From Streptomyces liliiviolaceus (GTDB taxonomy: Bacteria > Actinomycetota > Actinomycetes > Streptomycetales > Streptomycetaceae): a DNA stretch of 64,000 nucleotides. The notes under the pieces were generated by a model. That model was given only the letters and a program-made list of their open reading frames with translations. It was not told the DNA's origin and did not search any database. The DNA lies in assembly GCF_018070025.1 (NCBI RefSeq), contig NZ_JAGPYQ010000001.1, positions 6,324,001-6,388,000 on the forward strand. Direction: 5' to 3'. This document shows, piece after piece, positions 52,841-61,107 of the stretch. Position 1 is the stretch's first letter; every line of letters starts with the position of its first letter. The position numbers and the translations under genes were made by a program.

Positions 52841-53845
52841 ATGGAGACAGACCACCAGGAACAGCGGGCCCTTGCGCCGGCTCCCGACGACGAGTCCGAC
52901 GCGCCCGAGCCCGTACTCACGTCCGACGGCGCCTCCGTCGACCAGGTGCGCGACTACCTGAAGGTGATCAGCCGCGTCCGGCTCCTCACCGCCGCGCAGG
53001 AGGTGGATCTCGCCAGACGGATCGAGGCGGGCCTGTTCGCCCAGCGCAAGCTCGACGAGGAGCGCGGTCTCGACCCCTTGTTCCGGCAGGAGCTGACCGC
53101 GGTCGCCGAGGACGGGCTGCGGGCGAAGTCGCACCTCACCGAGGCGAACCTCCGGCTGGTGGTGTCCATAGCCAAGCGCTACACGCGCCGCGGGCTCAAC
53201 TTCCTGGACCTGATCCAGGAGGGCAACACGGGCCTGATCCGGGCCGTCGAGAAGTTCGACTACGTCAAGGGATTCAAGTTCTCGACCTACGCGACCTGGT
53301 GGATCCGGCAGGCGATTTCCCGGGCGCTGGCCGATCAGAGCCGCACCATCCGCATTCCGGTCCACGCGGTGGAAGCGATCAACAAAGTGGCCAGACTTCG
53401 TCGGGAATTGCTGCAGGAACTGGGTGTCGAGCCCACGGTGGAGCAGATCGCGGAGAAATTGGATCTCCCCGTTTCGAAGATCGTGGAACTCGACACCTAC
53501 ATCAAGGAACCCGTCTCGCTGCATATGCCCCTGGGCGAGGAGGGCGGCACCGAACTCGGAGATGTGATCGAGGACAGCGAAAGCGTCTCCCCCTTCGACG
53601 CGGTGTCGTTCCGGCTCCTCAGGGACACCATCCAGACCGTCCTCTCCGCCATGACTCCGCGCGAGGCAGGCATCATCACCCTCCGTTACGGACTGCTGGA
53701 CGGCCAGGCGAAGACCTTGGAGGAGATCGGCCAGGTCTACGGGGTCACGCGTGAGCGCATCCGGCAGATCGAGTCCAAGACGATGTCGAAGCTGCGCCAC
53801 CCCTCCCGCTCGCAGGCGCTGCAGGACTACGTGGGTCTGGGCTGA
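52841..53845 (+). CDS. Group 2 sigma-70 factor, HrdD/HrdA type
   Basis: About 334 residues from ATG 52841; in-frame ATG 52829 and GTG 52799 are alternatives. Regions in order: 1.2 ([20 protein letters not shown]), 2 ([59 protein letters not shown]), 3 ([20 protein letters not shown]) and 4 ([20 protein letters not shown]). It lacks the long acidic N terminus of principal HrdB, so it is one of the non-essential Hrd factors. The 294-bp gap upstream shows no gene. Whether it serves the neighbouring cluster is unknown. Confidence 0.9.
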   Translation: METDHQEQRALAPAPDDESDAPEPVLTSDGASVDQVRDYLKVISRVRLLTAAQEVDLARRIEAGLFAQRKLDEERGLDPLFRQELTAVAEDGLRAKSHLTEANLRLVVSIAKRYTRRGLNFLDLIQEGNTGLIRAVEKFDYVKGFKFSTYATWWIRQAISRALADQSRTIRIPVHAVEAINKVARLRRELLQELGVEPTVEQIAEKLDLPVSKIVELDTYIKEPVSLHMPLGEEGGTELGDVIEDSESVSPFDAVSFRLLRDTIQTVLSAMTPREAGIITLRYGLLDGQAKTLEEIGQVYGVTRERIRQIESKTMSKLRHPSRSQALQDYVGLG

Positions 53846-53945
53846 GCCCCGCCGGGCCGCCGGTCCGGATGGCCGCCCGACTCGTCCGCGGCGGAGCTTT
53901 CCGCTCCTGCGCGGGCGAGCCGGGCGCCCCCTCACCCCGACCCCG

Positions 53946-55073
53946 TCACCTCCGTCGCCACTCCTGCGCCAGCAGCTCGTACGAGCGGACGCGGTCGGCG
54001 TGGTCGTGGGTGATGGTGGTGATCAGCAGCTCGTCGGCGCCGGTGGCCTCCCCCAGTTGTTCGAGTTGGCCCGCGACCCGGCTCGGCGAGCCGACGAACT
54101 GGGTGTCGACACGGTCCTGGACCAGCGCCCGGTCCGCTTCGGTCCACACGTGGGCGCGGGCCTCGTCGGGGGTGGGGAAAGGGATCGCGCCCTCGGCCGT
54201 GCGGATGCTGCGGACCCAGGGACCGTATCCGGCGGCCAGTTCACGGGCGCTCTCGTCGTCCTCGGCGACCACGACGTCGGCCGAGACGCTCACATACGGC
54301 TTGTCGAGCACGTCGGAGGGCCGGAACGCGGCCCGGTAGGCCTCCACCGCCTCCAGTACGGTCCCGGGGCTGACGTGGTAGTTCGCCGCGAACCGCAGTC
54401 CGCCCCGGCCCGCGACCTCGGCGCTCTCGCCCCCGCTGCTGCCCAGGATCCACACCTGGAGGTCGGCGCCCTCGCCCGGGACGGCATGAGCCTCGATGCC
54501 GTCCGCCGACCGGTAGGTGCCGGCCAGCAGCGCGAGGATGTCGTCGATCTGCTCGCCGTACTCCTGCGACTCGGCGTTCGGCTGCTTGAGCAGTTTCAGC
54601 TGGAGGGCCACGCGGGGCGAGCCGAGCAGGTGCGCGAAGGAGAACTTCGGCGGGATCGGCAGGCCGTTGGGGGCCCGGCCGTCCACGACGGGGGTCGCGT
54701 CCGGCAGCGGCTCGACGGGTCCGCCGGGCGGCCGGCCGCCGGAGCGGCCGAGACCCAGGTCGAGGCGCCCGGGATGCAGCGCGTCGATCAGCCCGAACTC
54801 CTCCACCGTGGACAGGGCGGTGCGGTGGCCCAGTTGTACGGCTCCGGAGCCGAGCCGGATCGACGAGGTCGCGGAGGCGGTGAGGGCGAGCACGACCGCC
54901 GGGGAGGTGCCCGCGACTCCGGGGTTGAGGTGGTGCTCGGCGAACCAGTAGCGGGCGTAGCCGAGTTGTTCGGCCCGCCGGGCCAGGTCGATGGAGTTGC
55001 GCAGCGCCTCGGCCGCGGTGGAGCCGGACGACACCGGGACCAGGTCGAGGACGCCGAGGGGGATGTCTGACAT
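53946..55073 (-). CDS. Luciferase-like flavin monooxygenase (LLM, alkanal-type)
   Basis: 375 residues. Bacterial-luciferase TIM barrel: LGVLDLVPVSSGSTAAEAL at strand 1, LGYARYWFAEHH, RLGSGAVQLGHRTALSTVEEF and LHPGRLDLGLGRSGG. This is the single-component LLM group near MsnO8/YwcH-type proteins. It is the last of four flavin monooxygenase genes on one strand, behind a leader peptide typical of sulfur-regulated operons. Organosulfur oxidation is inferred from this context. Confidence 0.87.
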   Translation of the reverse strand: MSDIPLGVLDLVPVSSGSTAAEALRNSIDLARRAEQLGYARYWFAEHHLNPGVAGTSPAVVLALTASATSSIRLGSGAVQLGHRTALSTVEEFGLIDALHPGRLDLGLGRSGGRPPGGPVEPLPDATPVVDGRAPNGLPIPPKFSFAHLLGSPRVALQLKLLKQPNAESQEYGEQIDDILALLAGTYRSADGIEAHAVPGEGADLQVWILGSSGGESAEVAGRGGLRFAANYHVSPGTVLEAVEAYRAAFRPSDVLDKPYVSVSADVVVAEDDESARELAAGYGPWVRSIRTAEGAIPFPTPDEARAHVWTEADRALVQDRVDTQFVGSPSRVAGQLEQLGEATGADELLITTITHDHADRVRSYELLAQEWRRR

Positions 55074-55088
55074 GGGTACGGGTTCTCC

Positions 55089-56180
55089 TCAGCGGTCGGC
55101 GGCGACGGGTACCGGCGTGGGTCCGGCCTGCACCGGGCCCCAGGGGAACGGCGGGTCGGGGATCTCGCGGCGCAGCACCGGGGCGACGGCCGACTGGAAG
55201 AGGGCAAGCGAGTCGCGGTGCTGAGTGTCCGTCAGACCACCCGCGTCCGCGTGGAGATGGAGAACTGTGTGGCCGAACTGCTCGTGGTAGCCGTGCACTT
55301 TCTCGATGATCTGCTGCGGGCTGCCGACGAGTGCAGAACTGCGCTCCACGAAGTCCTCCAGGGTGGGGAAGACCGGTTCCAGGCCGAGCCGCTTCTGGAA
55401 CGCCAACTGCCCCTCGAACACGGGCCGGTAGGCGCTGATCGCCTCCTGTGACGTACGGGCCGCGTAGTAGCCGGCCGTCCCGGCGCCGACGGCGATACGG
55501 GCCGGGTCGTGGCCGTGGAACTCCCAGCGTTCGCGGTAGTACCGGATCAACTCGGCGTACGGCTCGATCGGGTTGGAGACGTTCGCCGAGAAGAGCGGGT
55601 CGCCGTAGCGGGCGGCGAGGTCGACGGACTCCTTGCTCGTGGCGCTGCCGTGCCAGACGCGGATGGGCTGCTGGAGCGGTCTGGGCCACACCTCGGCGTC
55701 CACCAGTTCCGGGCGGAAACGGGTCGCGGCAGTCACCTTGTCCTGCCGCCAGAGCGTGCGGAACACCTCGTAGCTCTCGGCGTTGCGGTCCCACTGGTCC
55801 TCGGGCGTGACGTGGAACAGGTCGCGCTGGGCGGCCCCGTTGCCCTTGCCGATGATCAGTTCGAGGCGACCGCCGGACAGGTGGTCCAGGGTCGCGTAGT
55901 CCTCGTACGCGCGGACCGGGTCGAGGAGGCTGAGGGTCGTCACCGCCGTGAACAGGCGGATGCGGGAGGTGAGGGCGGCGATGTGGCTGAGGACGACGGG
56001 CGGCGAGGAGGAGATGAAGGGGCGCTCGTGCCGCTCCCCCACGCCGAAGCCGTCGAAGCCCAGCTCCTCGGCCAGCAGGGCGTTGTCGAGGACCTCGCGG
56101 AAGCGGTCGCCGGTGGATTTCCGGATGCCGGTCACCGGATCCGGCGCGTGCACGATCAGGGTGATCGCCAGGAACTTCAC
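55089..56180 (-). CDS. Luciferase-like flavin monooxygenase
   Basis: 363 residues from GTG 56180 (GTGA overlap with the upstream gene). LLM barrel: LAEELGFDGFGVGERHERPFI split across strand 2, RIRLFTAVTTLSLLDPVRAYEDYATLDHLSGGRLELIIGKGNG in the flavin region, and IRVWHGSATSKESVDLAARYG. The F-x-x-GERH histidine is typical of alkane-sulfonate- and alkanal-type enzymes. Part of the same operon. Confidence 0.87.
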   Translation of the reverse strand: MKFLAITLIVHAPDPVTGIRKSTGDRFREVLDNALLAEELGFDGFGVGERHERPFISSSPPVVLSHIAALTSRIRLFTAVTTLSLLDPVRAYEDYATLDHLSGGRLELIIGKGNGAAQRDLFHVTPEDQWDRNAESYEVFRTLWRQDKVTAATRFRPELVDAEVWPRPLQQPIRVWHGSATSKESVDLAARYGDPLFSANVSNPIEPYAELIRYYRERWEFHGHDPARIAVGAGTAGYYAARTSQEAISAYRPVFEGQLAFQKRLGLEPVFPTLEDFVERSSALVGSPQQIIEKVHGYHEQFGHTVLHLHADAGGLTDTQHRDSLALFQSAVAPVLRREIPDPPFPWGPVQAGPTPVPVAADR

Positions 56181-57577
56181 GAGGCGACCGCCCGCTCGCC
56201 GTGCGCCGCGGAGCCGGACCGGGCGGCGGGCCGGTCGAGACCCAGGTGGTCGCGCAGGGTCGTGCCCTCGTACTCCGTGCGGAAGACGCCGCGCTCCTGG
56301 AGCAGCGGGACGACCGTGTCGGCGAAGGCGTCGAGGCCGCCGGGGGTGATGTGCGGGACGAGGATGAAGCCGTCGCTGGCGTCGGCCTGCACGAACTCGT
56401 CGATGGTGCGCGCGACCGTCTCGGCCGAGCCGACGAAGGCCTGGCGGTTGCCGGTCTCGATGACCAGGTCGCGGATGGACCACTTGTTGGCGGCGGCCAG
56501 CTCGCGCCACTCACGGGCGGTGGCGAGCGGGTCGCGGTACATGCGCACCTGGGCCCGGCCGCGGGCGAGCGTGTGCTCACCGAGGTCGGGATCGATGTCG
56601 GGCAGCGGCCCGTCCGGGTCGTACGCGGACAGGTCGCGGTTCCAGACGAACTCCAGGTGCTTGAGCGCGGTCGCCCCGCTGACCTGCTGCCGGCGCACCT
56701 CGCGGGCCAGTTCGGCGGCGTCGGCGTCCGTGTCGCCGAGGACGAAGGTCGCGGCGGGCAGGATGAGCAGCTGGTCGTGGGTGCGGCCGTGGCGGGCCAG
56801 GCGGCCCTTGACGTCCGCGTAGAAGGCCTGGCCCTCCTTGAGGGTGGCGTACCGGCTGAAGATCGCGTCGGCTCCGGCGGCGGCGAACTCGCGGCCCTCC
56901 TCGGAGTCGCCCGCCTGGAAGATCACCGGGCGGCCCTGCGGGGAGACGGGCACGTTGAACTGGCCCTCGATGTCGAAGTGCTGTCCCTGGTGGACGAAGG
57001 CTCCGGCCTTGGCGTCGCTCAGGAAGGTGCCGGTCGCCGGGTCGGCGACGATCTCGTCGCCGTGCCAGGAGTCGAAGAGTTCGTTCGCGGTGGCCAGGAA
57101 CTCCTTGGCGCGGGAGTAGCGCTCGTCCTGCGGGAGGAAGCCGCCGCGGCGGAAGTTCTCGCCGGTGAAGGCGTCCCAGGACGTGACGACGTTCCAGGCG
57201 GCGCGGCCGTCGGAGAGGTGGTCGAGGCTCGCGAACTGCCGTGCCACCTCGTAGGGCTCGTTGAAGGTGGAGTTGATGGTGCCGGTGAGGCCGAGGCGTT
57301 CGGTGACGGCGGCCAGCGCGGACAGGATCGTGAAGGTGTCGGGCCGTCCGACGACGTCCAGATCGTAGATCTTGCCGCCCTGTTCGCGCAGGCGCAGGCC
57401 CTCGGCGAGGAACAGGAAGTCGAACTTGGCGCGTTCGGCGGTACGCGCGAAGTGGGCGAAGGAGCTGAACTCGATGTGGCTGCCCGCCTGGGGGTCGCTC
57501 CACACGGTGGTGTTGTTGACGCCGGGGAAGTGGGCCGCGAGGTGGATCTGCTTGAGGGGCTTGCGGGGCTCGCTCAT
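56177..57577 (-). CDS. NtaA/SnaA/DszA-type FMNH2-dependent monooxygenase
   Basis: 466 residues. Signature parts: KFDFLFLAEGLRLREQGGKI, RLGLTGTINSTFNEPYEVAR, LDHLSDGRAAWNVVTSWDAF and RPVIFQAGDSEEGREFAAAGAD. This family contains nitrilotriacetate monooxygenase and the sulfone monooxygenase DszA. With a cysteine-type leader peptide in front of the operon, sulfone or organosulfur cleavage is likely. A flavin reductase is not encoded in the operon, so reduced FMN must come from elsewhere. Confidence 0.88.
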   Translation of the reverse strand: MSEPRKPLKQIHLAAHFPGVNNTTVWSDPQAGSHIEFSSFAHFARTAERAKFDFLFLAEGLRLREQGGKIYDLDVVGRPDTFTILSALAAVTERLGLTGTINSTFNEPYEVARQFASLDHLSDGRAAWNVVTSWDAFTGENFRRGGFLPQDERYSRAKEFLATANELFDSWHGDEIVADPATGTFLSDAKAGAFVHQGQHFDIEGQFNVPVSPQGRPVIFQAGDSEEGREFAAAGADAIFSRYATLKEGQAFYADVKGRLARHGRTHDQLLILPAATFVLGDTDADAAELAREVRRQQVSGATALKHLEFVWNRDLSAYDPDGPLPDIDPDLGEHTLARGRAQVRMYRDPLATAREWRELAAANKWSIRDLVIETGNRQAFVGSAETVARTIDEFVQADASDGFILVPHITPGGLDAFADTVVPLLQERGVFRTEYEGTTLRDHLGLDRPAARSGSAAHGERAVAS

Positions 57578-57596
57578 GTTCGTGGGTCCTTCCGGC

Positions 57597-58880
57597 TCAG
57601 GCGGTGGTGACGGCGTCGGCGGCTGCGTCGGCCGCTACGGCTGCGGCTGCGGCGTAGCGGTTGGCCGGGCGGGCGAGCCCGAGCAGTCCGCGCAGGGTGT
57701 CGGCCTCGTACGCGTGCCGGAAGACGCCCCGGCGCTGGAGTTCGGGGACCAGGCCCCGGGTGATCGCGGGGAGGTCGTGTCCCGCGACGGCGGGGCGCAG
57801 CCGGAAGCCGGTCAGCCCGGCCTCGCCCAATTCCTGCAGCAGGTCGGCCAGTTGGGACGGGGTGCCGGTGAAGATCCGGGCGTCGCTGGTGTACGGGTAC
57901 CCCGCGAGGGTGTCGAGCCGCTCCTTGCGGGCCGCGGCCTCGGCGGGGTCGTCGTCCAGGAACACGACCAGGTCACCGAAGAGGTGCAGGGGCTCGCCCG
58001 CCCGCCCGGCCGCGTCCTGTTCGGCGCGTACCGAGGCGACGATCGCCCTGGCCTGCCCGGCGTCGTGCGGGGTGACGAACCCGAGGTCGGCGCTGCGGCC
58101 CAGCAGCCGGAACGGCGCGCCGGTCACGCTCTCGTGGGCGAGCGCCCCGACGGGCGGCTGGCCCTGCGGGGGCCTGGGCGTGATCGAGGGCCCCTTGACG
58201 CTGAAGTGCGCGCCCTCGAAGTCGATGTAGTGCAGCTTCTCCCGGTCGACGAAGCGGCCGGTGGCGACGTCCCGGATCTCCGCGCCGTCCTCCCAGCTGT
58301 CCCACAGCCGCCGCACCGCTTCGACGTAGTCGGCCGCCTCGTCGAAGAGGTCGACCGTCAACTCCTGTACGGCGGGGCTCTCCAGGTCCTCGATACGGAA
58401 CGACGGGACCGTACGGCGGCCGAAGTGCGCGGCCTCGTTGCGGCGGGCCGACACCTGGATCCGTACGCCGCCACGGCCGGTGCTCACATAGTCCAGCGTG
58501 GCGATGGCCTTCGATATGTGGAAGGGCTCTGTGTGGGTGGCCACCACGGTCGGCAGCAGACCTATGTGGCTGGTCAGCGGGGCGACCCGGGCGGCGATGA
58601 GGACGGCGTCGAGCCGGCCGCGGACCTGGTCGGTGCGTCCGTCGGGCTCGGTGAAGTGCGTGGACTGGAGGCCGAGGGCGTCCTCGATGGTCACGAAGTC
58701 GAGCAGACCGCGCTCGGCCTCGGTGACGAGGTCCGTCCAGTAGCCGGCGGTGAGCAGGTCCCGGGGGCGGGCCACCGGTTCGCGCCACGCGGCGGGATGC
58801 CAGCCGGCTCCGTCGAGCGCGACGGCGAGGTGCAGGGCGGAGGAGGAAGAGGGCAGGGCAGAAGAAGGTACTGACGACAC
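57597..58880 (-). CDS. Luciferase-family monooxygenase, first gene of the operon
   Basis: 427 residues from GTG 58880. NtaA-related barrel: LAVALDGAGWHPAAWREP, GLLDFVTIEDALGLQ, HIGLLPTVVATHTEPFHISK, TLDYVSTGRGGVRIQVSARR and a C-terminal FRLRPAVAGHDLPAITRGLVP/RGVFR ending. It has an Ala-rich end. The start lies 77 bases downstream of the leader-peptide stop at 58958, so attenuation would act on this gene first. Confidence 0.86.
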   Translation of the reverse strand: MSSVPSSALPSSSSALHLAVALDGAGWHPAAWREPVARPRDLLTAGYWTDLVTEAERGLLDFVTIEDALGLQSTHFTEPDGRTDQVRGRLDAVLIAARVAPLTSHIGLLPTVVATHTEPFHISKAIATLDYVSTGRGGVRIQVSARRNEAAHFGRRTVPSFRIEDLESPAVQELTVDLFDEAADYVEAVRRLWDSWEDGAEIRDVATGRFVDREKLHYIDFEGAHFSVKGPSITPRPPQGQPPVGALAHESVTGAPFRLLGRSADLGFVTPHDAGQARAIVASVRAEQDAAGRAGEPLHLFGDLVVFLDDDPAEAAARKERLDTLAGYPYTSDARIFTGTPSQLADLLQELGEAGLTGFRLRPAVAGHDLPAITRGLVPELQRRGVFRHAYEADTLRGLLGLARPANRYAAAAAVAADAAADAVTTA

Positions 58881-58957
58881 GACGGGGGTGCCTTCCTGAT
58901 CGACCGTGGAGGAAGCCGGCCCTCACTGCGCGGAGGGCGGGGCCGCGGAGGTACGGG

Positions 58958-59080
58958 TCAGGGACGACAGAGCGCGCCGGCGACGCGCAGGAGGTCGATG
59001 TGCTGCCGCGAGTACAGGCGTACGCGGCGGCGCGGGGTGAGCGTGGGGACGCGGAGGCGGGGCACGGGGCGTGGTCCCAC
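58958..59080 (-). CDS. Cysteine-type attenuator leader peptide
   Basis: 40 codons from GTG 59080, with GGAGG eight bases upstream. The peptide ends SRQHIDLLRVAGALCRP. The RQHIDLLRV..ALC signature is that of small actinobacterial leader peptides found upstream of sulfur-metabolism operons, where ribosome stalling at Cys codons near the end controls downstream expression. It precedes the monooxygenase operon on the same strand, implying regulation by cysteine or sulfur supply. Too short for ordinary gene calling. Confidence 0.8.
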   Translation of the reverse strand: MGPRPVPRLRVPTLTPRRRVRLYSRQHIDLLRVAGALCRP

Positions 59081-59202
59081 GTGCGTCACCTCCGTTCTGC
59101 GGCTCGGCTTCCGGTCGACGCTCACAACAGTACGGGTGTTCCTTTTCTTCCGGCAGTACGGGATTTATCTCGGCGGTTCCTTGGGCGGTCGGTGCGTTGT
59201 CG

Positions 59203-59320
59203 TGTGCGGGTTCGGTGGGGGCTGGCCGCGCAGTTCCCCGCGCCCCTGAAGGCGGGGCTTCGCCCTCGCCCCTCTAGGGGCGCGGGGAACTGCGCGCTCA
59301 GCCCCCACCGAACCCGCACA
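59203..59320. repeat. 118-bp inverted repeat made of two opposed repeat copies
   Basis: Two copies of the dispersed element face each other: the arm tgtgcgggttcggtgggg extends through ctggccgcgcagttcccc and is mirrored near-perfectly on the right, with one interior mismatch run (gcc against gct). It lies between two divergent leader peptides. The rest of the gap (59081-59202, 59321-59591) shows no gene. Confidence 0.8.
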
Positions 59321-59591
59321 GGCCACTGCCCACGTACTGAGACGTCGTCTCGGCATCTTGACGACACTCACTCAGCGCACAGACACTTGCGGGGACGGTC
59401 ACGATTGTCAGCGCCCGTCGGACGGGGTCCCCCGTCCGTGCGGTCATCGGCCCCGGCCCGCTGACAGGCAACCCTTCCACCGCGACGGGGTGCCCCGGGT
59501 GACGACCGGGTTCCGCCGGTGCGGCGGGACAAGCGTGGTCTCGCCTCGCGCGAGCCCCGACCGGGACGGGTGGGAATTGCCCAGGAACGGC

Positions 59592-59642
59592 TTGACGAGG
59601 CGACTGCACATCGATCTGTTGCGCGTCTCCAGCGCTTACTAG
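59592..59642 (+). CDS. Second leader-like peptide, ending in Tyr instead of Cys
   Basis: 16 codons from TTG 59592 (AGGAACGG upstream): MTRRLHIDLLRVSSAY then TAG. It shares RLHIDLLRVSSA with cysteine leader peptides but lacks the Cys. It precedes the ECM4-like gene by 155 bases. A longer in-frame start is possible. Either a leader of changed specificity or a decayed one. Confidence 0.6.
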   Translation: MTRRLHIDLLRVSSAY

Positions 59643-59797
59643 TCCGCCGCCGGTCCACCCGGCCCCTCAGGTCCGCCCGATCCGGACCTGCCGGACCCGT
59701 GGGACCTGCCGGACGTGCACGACACAGCGCAGTCACTCCGTTTCGCCACTGGTGCCCACAAGGCGGCCAGGGCTTCCGCGATTCCCTCTGGAGAGCC

Positions 59798-60586
59798 ATG
59801 CCCGAGACAGTTTCCCGCGGTTCGAGCACAGGTACCTTCGCCACGGCCGCCCGTACGGCCGTCACCGGCGCACCCGCCTGCGGCACGGTCCCACCGAGCG
59901 CGACCGCACGTCCGCACCGCTTCCGCGGCCGCATAGGCGTCGGCCTCGCCGGCGGCTTCTACCCGGCGCCGCACCGCTATCAGCTGTATCTGTCCGAAGG
60001 CTGTCAGCGTTCGCTGCGCGTCTCGATCACCCTCGCCCTGCTGGGACTTGAGAGCTCGACGGCCACCACCGTGCTGACCCGCCCCGCCGAGACGCCCGAC
60101 GCCTTCGCCTCGCTGCGCCGGGCCTACGAGGCGACCTGGCACCACTACGACGGCCCGCTCACCGCGCCCGCGCTGTGCGACCGGTGGAGCGGACGTGTCG
60201 TCAGCAACCACACGCCCGACATCCTGCGCGACCTCACCGACCTCGCCGGTCTCCGGGACGACGAGGGGCCCGGCCTGCCCGCGCTGCGGCCCCCGGCCCT
60301 CGCCGCGGAGATCGACGCCCTGCGTGAGCTCCTCGCCCGGGACGTCACACCGGCCTCCCCGGCACACGCCCGGGCGGCGACCCTGACCCTGCTCGACCAC
60401 CAACTGGCCGTCGGACCGTACGTGTTGGGGGATGCGATCACGGCTGCGGACGTGGATCTCTGGGTGGCGCTCACACACCTCGACCCGGCCGACGACGCCC
60501 TGTCCGCGTACCTCCACCTGGACCGGTACGTCCGGCGGCTCGGCCGGCACCCGGCCTTCCTCGACGGCGGGCGAACGGGCCGCTAG
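59798..60586 (+). CDS. ECM4/glutathionyl-hydroquinone-reductase-like GST-fold protein
   Basis: 262 residues from ATG 59798, with GGAGAG two bases before. Thioredoxin-like N domain with Cys in LYLSEGCQRSLRVSITLALLG, replacing the usual ACPWAHR: the Cys is kept but the following Pro-Trp is lost. The C-terminal helical domain matches the family (DFY-like region absent; LGDAITAADVDLWVALTHLD present). Actinobacteria make mycothiol, not glutathione, so a mycothiol-linked or other thiol reduction is likely. It follows a leader-like peptide, suggesting sulfur control. Confidence 0.75.
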   Translation: MPETVSRGSSTGTFATAARTAVTGAPACGTVPPSATARPHRFRGRIGVGLAGGFYPAPHRYQLYLSEGCQRSLRVSITLALLGLESSTATTVLTRPAETPDAFASLRRAYEATWHHYDGPLTAPALCDRWSGRVVSNHTPDILRDLTDLAGLRDDEGPGLPALRPPALAAEIDALRELLARDVTPASPAHARAATLTLLDHQLAVGPYVLGDAITAADVDLWVALTHLDPADDALSAYLHLDRYVRRLGRHPAFLDGGRTGR

Positions 60587-61099
60587 GTGGAGACGCACGC
60601 CGACCGGCGGGTGGCGGCGGTCCGGTGGGTGACCGAGGAGTGGGACGCCCCGGCACCGGCCCGGCTGCGGGAGCAGATGTCCGCCGAACTGGCCCCGCGC
60701 TACGCGCCGGTCGAACACCGGCGCGTCCGTGCGCCGCAGCCCGCGGCCGAGGAGATCGTCGTCACCTGGGTCGCCTACGCCGAGGGCGTGCCGGTGGCCA
60801 CCGCCTCGCTGCGCAGGCTGCCCGACCGGCACGAGGTGAAGCGGGTGTTCGTGCACGCCGGCCACCGCGGCCGGGGTCTGGCGCGCGCGGCCCTCGCGGC
60901 GGTGGAGTCGACCGCGCTGGCCCTCGGCGTCGACCGGCTGTGGCTGCAGACGGGCGCGCTCCAGCCGGAGGCCCGGTCGCTCTACGCGCGGGAGGGCTGG
61001 CAGGAGGTGCGGCCGTACGCCCCGTACGACCGCAATCCGTTCAGTGTCTGCTTCACCAAGGCGCTCATGGAGCCGGCGGAGACGCCGCGGTCACGCTGA
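60587..61099 (+). CDS. GNAT-family N-acetyltransferase
   Basis: 170 residues from GTG 60587, immediately after the previous TAG, so co-translated. GNAT core: VTWVAYAEGVPVATASLRRL (strand 2-4), acetyl-CoA loop VHAGHRGRGLARAAL in place of QxxGxG, and LWLQTGALQPEARSLYAREGW for the last helix-strand. It is probably co-transcribed with the ECM4-like gene. Substrate unknown. Confidence 0.88.
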   Translation: METHADRRVAAVRWVTEEWDAPAPARLREQMSAELAPRYAPVEHRRVRAPQPAAEEIVVTWVAYAEGVPVATASLRRLPDRHEVKRVFVHAGHRGRGLARAALAAVESTALALGVDRLWLQTGALQPEARSLYAREGWQEVRPYAPYDRNPFSVCFTKALMEPAETPRSR

Positions 61100-61107
61100 G
61101 CCCTGGT

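Noticed and set aside
52841..53845. Principal sigma factor HrdB
   Set aside because: The protein is too short and lacks the long N-terminal acidic/basic region of HrdB; group 2 type is more likely.
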